A stretch of 17,499 nt of DNA. Source: Spirochaetaceae bacterium. Its GTDB lineage: Bacteria; Spirochaetota; Spirochaetia; DSM-27196; SLST01. Numbering within the stretch: position 1 is the first letter of the stretch; the number at the start of each line of letters is the position of its first letter. The notes beneath the pieces were generated by a model that was not told the DNA's origin, searched no databases, and saw only the letters and a list, made by a program, of their open reading frames with translations. The position numbers were made by a program, and so were the translations under genes. The DNA is taken from contig SKVA01000066.1 in the NCBI GenBank assembly GCA_007129695.1, positions 1 to 17,499 of the forward strand, given 5' to 3'. This document shows positions 7,451-14,046 of the stretch, piece by piece.

Positions 7451-9456
7451 TATGTCGACGCTCCGCGGAACGCGAGGTTCCGCAGCAGACCGGTTAACTC
7501 GGTGAGCGAGATCGGCTTGCGGAGAAAGTGCGTGATACCTACGAGCCCCGCCTTTTCGATAAGCTCTTCGCTCTTGCGGTGAGAAATCAGAACGAACGGG
7601 ATGTCGCTGACGCGCGACGAGTGACGCAGCCGTTCGCGAACCTCGAAACCGTTCGCCTTGGGGAGCATCGCCTCGCAGACGATCACGTCGGGAGCAATCT
7701 GCGCGATCGCGGCCAGAGCCTCCTCACCGTCGTGCGCGGTCAGCACCGCGAAGCCTTTTGCCTCGAGCTGGCGCGTAAGTATCTCCAGGTACGGCGCATC
7801 GGGATCGATGATCAGGACGTTGGCGGAAGCGTCGATCCGCGATGCCCCTTCGGGATCCACCGAGCACACGGTGTTTGTACCGCTGCGACGCGCGTGCACG
7901 AGCCGCGCCTGCGCGATCCGATGGAGTGTCCAGTCGCCGCCGGCCGGGTCGTCGACCGCACCGGTCGCCGGGTCGTCGACCGCGACCACGCCGATCGATA
8001 CAGTCACCTGTTCTACGAACATCGCCGATTCGGCAACGCTCTGGCGGATGCGCTCGGCGGCGGTGGTCGCGGCCGCGAGCGACGCATCGCGCATCACGTA
8101 CGCGAAGACCGGACCCGACAGCTTGTAGAGCCGGTGCGACACGCCCGCCGGATCGGCGGCCTGGTGATTGCGCAGCAGGTACGACACCGCGTAGAGCGCG
8201 TCGTCGCCACCAACACGGCCGTAAGACGCGTTGATCCGCTGCAATCCGTCGACGCCGATCAGCAGCAGCGCGACCAACCGCGAACGATCGGCTTCGTACT
8301 CGGTCGAAACGGCCTGGAACGCCTGCTCGTCGGGCAGCCCGGTCACCTGATCCTGGCCGGGCACGGATCCGCCTGCTCGGCTGGTGCGCTCTCGTGCCGC
8401 CGGAGCGGGTCGATCGACGGCTCCAAACTCCCGGACGCGAGCCGCACGCTCGGCCCGAAGCGCGTTTGCCGCGCGCTGAAGCTTCAGTGGCACGGGCAAT
8501 CCGACCGCGAGCGCGACGCGCGCGACAACGCTGTCGATCGCGAGCATCGCCTCAACGCTCAGCCACTTTCCCATCGACTCGTAGAGCGCGATCCACTCCG
8601 ATCCGGGGTCGCGGGCGAACCGGTCACCGACGGACGTGTCGGCCGCGTACCCGTGCTCAAGGTCCGGCCGCGCGACCCCGGCCGCCCCGAACACGGAGTT
8701 GGCGGTCTCCGGACCGAGCAGCCCCGCGATTCGAAGGTAGAGACGATGAAAGGCCCACGCGATCGTCGGCTCGTCGCGATCGAACGTAAAGACCGATTCG
8801 ATCAGTCGCCTGCCTCCCGACGCCGGGCGTCCGTGCGCGGGCCCGATGCGGGTAATCGGAAGCTCATCCCCGATCGCTGCGAACAGACTCCGCCGGTCGA
8901 GCATCGGAGTGAACAGATCGGTGTACGCGCGTACCGACTCGCGCCGGAGGATGGGCACGCTCGTCGTCCTGCCGTGACCGATCGAACCGAAGAGCGCGCC
9001 GGTGAAGAGCGTACCCGTCGTCGAGTCGTGGGCAAGGAGCGCACCGGGCACCCCGGAACCGGTCGGTGACACCAATGACAGCCGCGCCGTCGTAGCGGTC
9101 GCGCGCGATCGGTCCGCGTCTCCGAACGGTTCGATGGTCCAACCGCGCAGCAGCCCCTCGCCGGTCGCCGACGCAACCCAGTGGAGCCAGACCGCGCGGC
9201 TTCGGGTCAGCGACGTCAGATGGCGCAGACCGCTCAGGCACCCCGGAAGCGCGGACGCGATGACCGCAACAAGCTCGTCTCCCGGCTCGATCCGGTCGCG
9301 GATCGACGGCAGGTGCGTCTCTACATGCCAGTCGGGGCCCGGGTCGATCAGGAACACCGTGCGGTCGGCTCGCAGAAGGTATGTCGTCGTGTCGGGCAGC
9401 AACTCAACACCACGCGATGCGAACGATACCAGCTCCGTACCCGTCGGCGTATACAC
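7450..9456 (-). CDS. Triple pseudo-signalling protein: metallo-beta-lactamase/ODP-like, degenerate GGDEF, degenerate receiver
   Basis: A 668-residue cytoplasmic protein starting at GTG 9456 behind GAGGGT. Residues 1-230 look like the metallo-beta-lactamase domain of flavodiiron/ODP proteins (FLIDPGP, TLFTGALFGS, GPAHGRP), but the HxExDH metal motif is replaced by ASALPGCLSG, and the later Asp ligand by A153. A helical linker follows (231-345). Residues 365-532 form a GGDEF-type fold (VTGLPDEQAF, NASYGRVGGDDAL, VTVSIGV), yet the active-site GGDEF itself reads SGPVF (447-451) and no RxxD inhibitory site precedes it. Residues 546-662 form a receiver fold with the conserved Lys (K647), but the phospho-acceptor Asp is Glu (E595, VCEAMLP). 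All three modules should therefore be non-catalytic. It lies 3 bp after the kinase remnant and abuts the glycosyltransferase gene, so a regulatory scaffold role is inferred. Confidence 0.85.
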   Translation of the reverse strand: MYTPTGTELVSFASRGVELLPDTTTYLLRADRTVFLIDPGPDWHVETHLPSIRDRIEPGDELVAVIASALPGCLSGLRHLTSLTRSRAVWLHWVASATGEGLLRGWTIEPFGDADRSRATATTARLSLVSPTGSGVPGALLAHDSTTGTLFTGALFGSIGHGRTTSVPILRRESVRAYTDLFTPMLDRRSLFAAIGDELPITRIGPAHGRPASGGRRLIESVFTFDRDEPTIAWAFHRLYLRIAGLLGPETANSVFGAAGVARPDLEHGYAADTSVGDRFARDPGSEWIALYESMGKWLSVEAMLAIDSVVARVALAVGLPVPLKLQRAANALRAERAARVREFGAVDRPAPAARERTSRAGGSVPGQDQVTGLPDEQAFQAVSTEYEADRSRLVALLLIGVDGLQRINASYGRVGGDDALYAVSYLLRNHQAADPAGVSHRLYKLSGPVFAYVMRDASLAAATTAAERIRQSVAESAMFVEQVTVSIGVVAVDDPATGAVDDPAGGDWTLHRIAQARLVHARRSGTNTVCSVDPEGASRIDASANVLIIDPDAPYLEILTRQLEAKGFAVLTAHDGEEALAAIAQIAPDVIVCEAMLPKANGFEVRERLRHSSRVSDIPFVLISHRKSEELIEKAGLVGITHFLRKPISLTELTGLLRNLAFRGAST
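7943..7983. repeat. 24-bp tandem duplication inside the degenerate GGDEF domain
   Basis: A 17-bp identical sequence occurs at 7943-7959 and 7967-7983, period 24 bp. It encodes a repeated AVDDPA/VDDPAxG peptide in the loop after the VTVSIGV strand. An in-frame 8-residue duplication is the simplest reading, in a loop that tolerates length change. Confidence 0.7.
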
Positions 9457-9459
9457 GCG

Positions 9460-9840
9460 CTACCCTCGTACGGAGAGCCGAACGACCGCACGCGCTCCGG
9501 GGGCGTTCGACAGCTCCAGAGCACCGCCGTGCTGCTTGGCAAGCGTCCGTTCGGGATAGCCGGATCCCGAGTCCGACGCGATGATCGTCATGTCGTTCTT
9601 GATCCGGTGGTACGCCTCGCGCAGCAGGATCTGTTTCTCTTCAAGCAGTTCGGCCGTCCGGCGCTCCGCACGCTTCTGGACCGAGATGCCCTTGTACGAC
9701 GCGATCGACTCGGCGCGCTCGACGGAGTCAGGCTCGGTGTACGAAGAGAGGAAGAGGATCGGCTCGTCTTCGACGAGCAACAGGGGTCGGCCGACGTACG
9801 TCGAGGAGCGATCACCGCCCGGGCGATCGGTGGGTACCAT
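9460..9840 (-). CDS. Internally deleted remnant of a hybrid histidine kinase (receiver / PAS / HisKA_2 / HATPase pieces)
   Basis: A 126-residue open frame that reads as conserved motifs from one hybrid kinase with the parts between them missing. LLLVEDEPI (20-28) is the start of a receiver. FLSSYTEPDSVERAESIASY (30-49) is the end of a receiver, so the phospho-acceptor is gone. ISVQKRAE (52-59) is the exit helix of a PAS domain whose body is missing. LLREAYHRIKND (72-83) is the HisKA_2 dimerisation helix with the phospho-histidine H78. DSGSGYPE (90-97) resembles an ATPase G1 box, and LAKQHGGALEL (100-110) the end of the HATPase domain; the N box and most of the ATP lid are absent. It cannot be an active kinase. 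The frame has nevertheless stayed open. It sits 3 bp before the pseudo-signalling gene. It may be decaying, or kept as a small partner protein. Confidence 0.7.
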   Translation of the reverse strand: MVPTDRPGGDRSSTYVGRPLLLVEDEPILFLSSYTEPDSVERAESIASYKGISVQKRAERRTAELLEEKQILLREAYHRIKNDMTIIASDSGSGYPERTLAKQHGGALELSNAPGARAVVRLSVRG

Positions 9841-9892
9841 GCATCATTTTCACCAGACGCTGCGACTATGGCAAGCGACCCGTGCGGCCCCG

Positions 9893-11707
9893 CTAATCGG
9901 CACGCGAACCGCGCGTCGGGCCGGCGGAGGTCGCAGAAACCGGTTGGGCATCGGCAGTCGCGATCGGCGTCGTTGCTGCAATCGCGGCAGTCGCCGCGAC
10001 GGCCGATGCTCTCGTGGACGCGCCGGCGTCGGGCTGCCGGTGACGGTCCATGAGGTAGACGGCCTCGGCTATGTTGAGGCAGTGATCGCCGACGTGCTCC
10101 AGGTGACCGATGACGTCGATCGCGAGGAGCTCTTGCCGGACGTCGGCGCCCTTCTGGATCCGGCGTCGCGAATGCTTCTTGAGCACATTACGCCGCTTGT
10201 TGATCCTCTTCTCGGCGGCGACCGCCTGCTCGAACAGCTCGGGGCCGGCGGACTCGGTCAGCGCGCGCTCGATCATCCGGACGAAGTCGACAACCCGATC
10301 GTAGTAGTCGTCGAGCTCCTCGAGCGCCATCGCTTCGATCGCGTGCTTCTTTCGGTTCGCGCGTTCGGCGAGGAGCCCGATGTTGAACCCGCTGTCGGCG
10401 ATGCTTTCGAGCTCGTCGATGATGCGCAGGAGCGACGTCGTCGCTTCTGCGGATCGGCGACTGAGCGTGTCTGTGGAGAAGGTCGCCAGCAGCGACGTCA
10501 GCTCGCGCTCCATCTGATCGGTGTACTCTTCGCGCAGACGTAGCCGCTCGATCTCCGATTCATCGGCGCGCTTCGGATCGCCGAGAAGCGTCCACGCGAG
10601 TTCGAGCACGTCGCGCGAGATGGAAGCCATCCGGATCGCCTCGTGTCGGATCTCGACCAGGTAGAGCTCGGGGCTGTCGTGCACATACTGCGTAGCAAGC
10701 GGCGCCGTGTACGTGTCGAACGATTCCAGATCCTCCCCGTGAACAAGCCGGGTCACGATCCGCGCGATCATCGGCACGAACCAGACGCACAGCAGAGTGT
10801 TCACTACGTTGAACAAGGAGTGAAACATCGCCAGATGCGTCGGGAGCGCCAGAGCCGACGCGTAGGGATCTCCCGGCACGATCCGGTCAACGATCGTGAG
10901 GAAGAACGGGAATGCGAAGAACATCCACGCAACGCCGAACACATTGAACAGCAGGTGCGCGCGTGCCGCGCGCGTGCCGTTACGCGACCCCCCGATCGCG
11001 GCGAGGTTCGCGGTGATGGTCGTGCCGATGTTCTCGCCCAGGATAACGGCCGCGGCGGTCGGATAGTCGATCCAGCCCGCGTACGCCATCGTCAGCGTGA
11101 TCGCGACCGCGGCCGACGACGATTGGACCAGCACGGTCAACGCCCCGCCGAACAGCACGAAGATGACGACCGAAAGCGGTCCGCGACCGGTCAACCCCGC
11201 GAACCATTCCAGGACGCCCGGGTAGTCGCTCACGTCGGGCACCGCCGAACGCAGGAAGTTGAGCCCGAGAAACAGGATCCCGAAGCCGATCAGCGCCTCG
11301 CCCTCGTTCGTCCGGCGTAGCCGCTTGGAGAACAGGAGCACCGCCCCCAGTCCGATCGCGGGCAGAGCGGCGGCCGACACGTCGACCCGGAAGCCGAAAA
11401 CGGCTACGATCCAGCCGGTCACGGTGGTGCCGATGTTCGCGCCCATGATCGCGCCGATCGCCTGGACCAGCGTCAGAAGCGACGCGTTCACGAAGCTGAC
11501 GATCATCACCGTCGACGCCGACGACGACTGAACCAGCACGGTGAGGACGAACCCGGTCGCTACCGCCGCAAACCGGTTCGCGGTAATGAACTGGAGCACC
11601 GATCGCAGCCGATCGCCGGCGGCCCGCCGGATGGCTTCGCTCAGCACCTTCATCCCGTAGATGAACAGCCCGAGACTCCCGATGATGCGTATGAGTTGAC
11701 CTACCAT
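9893..11707 (-). CDS. Na+/phosphate cotransporter (NptA/PF02690 family) with C-terminal PhoU-like domain
   Basis: A 604-residue protein. I chose the ATG at 11707 because it has an AAGGAAG ribosome binding site and begins directly with the first membrane segment (MVGQLIRIIGSLGLFIYGMK); the frame remains open for 35 more codons upstream, but those look non-coding. The two inverted QSSSA repeats that define the family and line the sodium/phosphate site are at Q60-A64 and Q195-A199, each in a hydrophobic segment, with GANIGTT and GENIGTT following. About 8-9 membrane helices end near residue 320. Residues about 345-560 form a charged helical PhoU-like bundle. The last 45 residues are an Ala/Thr/Ser-rich tail of low complexity. 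It probably imports, or exports excess, inorganic phosphate. It is 52 bp upstream of the kinase remnant on the same strand, so it could be the first gene of the operon. Confidence 0.92.
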   Translation of the reverse strand: MVGQLIRIIGSLGLFIYGMKVLSEAIRRAAGDRLRSVLQFITANRFAAVATGFVLTVLVQSSSASTVMIVSFVNASLLTLVQAIGAIMGANIGTTVTGWIVAVFGFRVDVSAAALPAIGLGAVLLFSKRLRRTNEGEALIGFGILFLGLNFLRSAVPDVSDYPGVLEWFAGLTGRGPLSVVIFVLFGGALTVLVQSSSAAVAITLTMAYAGWIDYPTAAAVILGENIGTTITANLAAIGGSRNGTRAARAHLLFNVFGVAWMFFAFPFFLTIVDRIVPGDPYASALALPTHLAMFHSLFNVVNTLLCVWFVPMIARIVTRLVHGEDLESFDTYTAPLATQYVHDSPELYLVEIRHEAIRMASISRDVLELAWTLLGDPKRADESEIERLRLREEYTDQMERELTSLLATFSTDTLSRRSAEATTSLLRIIDELESIADSGFNIGLLAERANRKKHAIEAMALEELDDYYDRVVDFVRMIERALTESAGPELFEQAVAAEKRINKRRNVLKKHSRRRIQKGADVRQELLAIDVIGHLEHVGDHCLNIAEAVYLMDRHRQPDAGASTRASAVAATAAIAATTPIATADAQPVSATSAGPTRGSRAD

Positions 11708-11783
11708 TGCTTCCTTGCCCGGGACTTGGCCGAATCCTACCACAAACGCGATCGATGCTCCACACCGGCAGGGCCGCGGTTCG

Positions 11784-11812
11784 TTGCGCGACGCGGTCCA
11801 ATCCGGTAGCAT
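11784..11812 (+). promoter_or_regulatory. Putative promoter giving a leaderless fucD mRNA
   Basis: TTGCGC (11784-11789), a 17-bp spacer and TAGCAT (11807-11812) end 6 nt before the ATG at 11819. The predicted first base is at or next to the A of the start codon. No Shine-Dalgarno is present in the preceding 15 nt, in agreement. The rest of the 111-bp divergent gap (11708-11818) must also hold the promoter of the phosphate transporter; TAGGAT on the minus strand (11734-11739) is a weak -10 candidate. Confidence 0.45.
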
Positions 11813-11818
11813 TGGCGT

Positions 11819-13117
11819 ATGCTGCTACCCCCCGACGCACCGGTCACCTCCGTCACGGTTGAAGACATCCGCTTCCACTTCGGGCACCTTGGATCGGGCT
11901 CCGACGCGAACAACCCGCAGGCCGATTACTCGAACCCCTACGTCACGATCCGCACCGATGCCGGCGACGGTGTCGGAATCGGCTTCACGCTCGGCCGCGG
12001 CAACGAGATGGTGTGCGCCGCGGTGCGCGAGCTCGCGCCGCTCGTCCAGGGAAAGCGCGTAGCCGAGCTCATCGGCGACTTCGCGACCACGTGGCGGACG
12101 CTTGCGAACCCGCTCCAGTCGCGATGGATAGCTCCAGGCGCGGGACCGTACCAGATGGCAGCGGGTGCGATCGCGAATGCGCTCTTCGACCTCTGGGCCA
12201 GGAGCGCCGGTTTACCACTGTGGCGCCTGCTGTGCGCGCTCGAACCGCGGCAGGTCGTCGACATGATCGATTTCAGGTACGTCGAGCACCTGCTGACGCG
12301 GGATGAAGCCCTGTCGATCCTCGAGCGCAATCACGATGGAGCGGAAGTCCGCGTAGGCGAGCTTGTGACGCACGGCTTGCCGTGCTACCACACGACGTGG
12401 ATCGGCAGTACGCCGGAGTCGCTGATCGAAGAGATCACCAGGGTTCGCGACGAACGCGGCATATCGAGCTTCAAGCTCAAGGTCGGTGGCGATCTGGAGT
12501 TCGACCGGACGCGTCTCGCGCTCGTGCGCAGTCGCTTCGGCGATACGCTGCAGCTGTTCACCGACGCGAACCAGGTATGGAGCGTGCCGCAGGCGATCGA
12601 CTGGATGACCCGACTGTCGGAGTACGGCGTCGCGTGGATCGAGGAACCAACGGCGCCGGATCTGATCGACGGCCACCGGCGCATCCGCGACGCGCTGTGC
12701 TCACGCGGCATCGACATCGTCACGGGTGAGAACTGCCCGAACTCGCACGTCGCAGGCCAGCTGATCGCCGGCGGCGCGGTCGACCGGTTCCAGATCGACG
12801 CGTGCCGCGTGATCGGCCCGGTGGAGAATATGCTGATCATGCTCATCGCCGCGAAGTACGGCGTGCCGATCTGCCCGCACGCCGGCGGAAGCGGTCTGGA
12901 CGAACTTGTCCCTCACCTGGCCGCCTGGAACTACGCGTGCGCGACACCGACGCAGGAGCGGGTCATCGTCGAGCAGGTAGGCTTCTGCGCGTCGTACTTC
13001 ACCGCACCGTCGGTGGTGCAGGACGGGCGCGTTCGGATGCCGACCGAGCCCGGGTACATCGTCGGGATGACCGACGATGCTCGCGCGCGCTACCGGGTGG
13101 ATGACTCCCGCGCATGA
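11819..13117 (+). CDS. fucD: L-fuconate dehydratase, enolase superfamily
   Basis: A 432-residue protein with all hallmark residues of the mandelate-racemase branch of the enolase superfamily: the K-x-K acid/base motif (K219, K221), metal ligands D249 (TDANQVW), E275 (WIEEPT) and E304 (TGENCPN), D327 (QIDACR) and H354 (CPHAGGSGLDE). The N-terminal capping domain carries the FucD-type GSDANNPQADYSNPYV and TLGRGNEM stretches, and VDMIDFRYVEHLLTRDEAL matches the FucD subgroup, which includes Xanthomonas FucD and human ENOSF1. It dehydrates L-fuconate to 2-keto-3-deoxy-L-fuconate in the non-phosphorylated fucose pathway; related acid sugars are possible. It starts without a Shine-Dalgarno just after a promoter. 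Its stop overlaps the next start by 4 bp (ATGA). No other fucose-pathway gene is present. Confidence 0.87.
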   Translation: MLLPPDAPVTSVTVEDIRFHFGHLGSGSDANNPQADYSNPYVTIRTDAGDGVGIGFTLGRGNEMVCAAVRELAPLVQGKRVAELIGDFATTWRTLANPLQSRWIAPGAGPYQMAAGAIANALFDLWARSAGLPLWRLLCALEPRQVVDMIDFRYVEHLLTRDEALSILERNHDGAEVRVGELVTHGLPCYHTTWIGSTPESLIEEITRVRDERGISSFKLKVGGDLEFDRTRLALVRSRFGDTLQLFTDANQVWSVPQAIDWMTRLSEYGVAWIEEPTAPDLIDGHRRIRDALCSRGIDIVTGENCPNSHVAGQLIAGGAVDRFQIDACRVIGPVENMLIMLIAAKYGVPICPHAGGSGLDELVPHLAAWNYACATPTQERVIVEQVGFCASYFTAPSVVQDGRVRMPTEPGYIVGMTDDARARYRVDDSRA

Positions 13118-14046
13118 GCGAGTCCGGCCGAACCGACGGAGCCGAACCGCGCGGTCGAAGGCTGTGGCGGACGGTCCGGCGCGGGGCGGTACGCACGGCA
13201 AAGGAGCTCGCGTGGTACACGGTGATGCTGGTCCGCAGAATCAGACGCGATCAGGCCCCGGTACGCGCGGCTGGGCTTGCGTTCGGCATCCTGCTCTGCT
13301 CGATCCCATGGATGCTCCTGCTGATTTCGGCGTCGGGTTTTTTCCTGTCGACCGCTGATTCGATGGAGTTCGTGCAGACGAACCTGGTACGCATGATCCC
13401 GATCCCGGGGTTCGAAGATCAGATCGGCGATGAAATCGATGCGCGACTGCGGGACGTCGTCGCCTACCGGCAGACCTCCGGCATCGTCGGCGTGCTCGGC
13501 GTCTTGTGGATATCCACCTTCCTCTTCGGGATGGCTCGCGATACGCTGAGCGCGGTGTTCCACGCGCGCGGACGCGGGCGCGGACGGGTACTGATCGGCA
13601 AACTCCGTGACCTGCGCGTGCTCGCGATCATGGGAGTACTCTTCGTGGTCTCGGTGTCGGCGGGCGCAGCGCTCTACGGGTTGCGCCGGTTGGTCCGGAC
13701 GGTCGCCGACGGGTTCTTCGACATACCGTGGCTGCGTGGCGTAGGTCCGATCGTCACCGGTGTGCTACTGGTCTGGATCCTGTTTCTTGCGCTCTACCGG
13801 TTCCTCCCGATGCGCCGGCTCGAGTGGGATACGCTGGTGCTATCGGCGACCGTCGCGACCGCGGCGTGGGAGATCGCACGAGTCGCCTTCGGCGTCTATA
13901 TCTCGGAGATCACGAACGTCACGCTCGTCTTCGGCGCGGTCGGTTTCTTCGCGGCTCTTGCGCTCTGGCTCTACTATCTGTGCATGGTGTTCGTCTGCGC
14001 GGCGATCGTCGGCCAGCTCTACCGCGAACGGCGCGGCAGGCACTGA
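13114..14046 (+). CDS. YihY/BrkB-family integral membrane protein
   Basis: A 310-residue protein, the usual length of the YihY/virulence factor BrkB family (formerly misnamed ribonuclease BN). After a basic, cytosolic N-terminus there are six predicted membrane segments, at about residues 50-75, 122-146, 165-188, 206-230, 240-262 and 270-298. Segment 1 follows the typical RAAGLAFGILLCSIPWMLLL pattern, and a TVATAAWEIARVAFGVYI segment comes near the end. The molecular function of the family is not established; some members are annotated as transporters or linked to envelope stress. The ATG overlaps the fucD stop (ATGA), and its own stop overlaps the recQ start by 1 bp (TGATG), so all three are translationally coupled though functionally unrelated at first sight. 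Confidence 0.88.
   Translation: MSESGRTDGAEPRGRRLWRTVRRGAVRTAKELAWYTVMLVRRIRRDQAPVRAAGLAFGILLCSIPWMLLLISASGFFLSTADSMEFVQTNLVRMIPIPGFEDQIGDEIDARLRDVVAYRQTSGIVGVLGVLWISTFLFGMARDTLSAVFHARGRGRGRVLIGKLRDLRVLAIMGVLFVVSVSAGAALYGLRRLVRTVADGFFDIPWLRGVGPIVTGVLLVWILFLALYRFLPMRRLEWDTLVLSATVATAAWEIARVAFGVYISEITNVTLVFGAVGFFAALALWLYYLCMVFVCAAIVGQLYRERRGRH

Noticed and set aside
6077..7582. Long plus-strand open frame (501 codons) opposite the HEAT-glycosyltransferase gene
   Set aside because: Arg/Asp/Gln-rich, no recognisable motif, and exactly antisense to a gene with intact catalytic motifs; high GC removes stop codons on the opposite strand.
7528..9069. Long plus-strand open frame (513 codons) opposite the pseudo-signalling gene
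   Set aside because: Same GC-driven shadow pattern; the minus-strand frame has recognisable domain folds.
11708..11812. 35-codon N-terminal extension of the phosphate transporter
   Set aside because: No family similarity, contains Cys/Arg-rich sequence, and the ATG at 11707 has a good ribosome binding site right before the first membrane helix.
13728..14045. Upstream in-frame extension of recQ
   Set aside because: Overlaps the YihY membrane segments out of frame; the family N-terminus starts at 14046.
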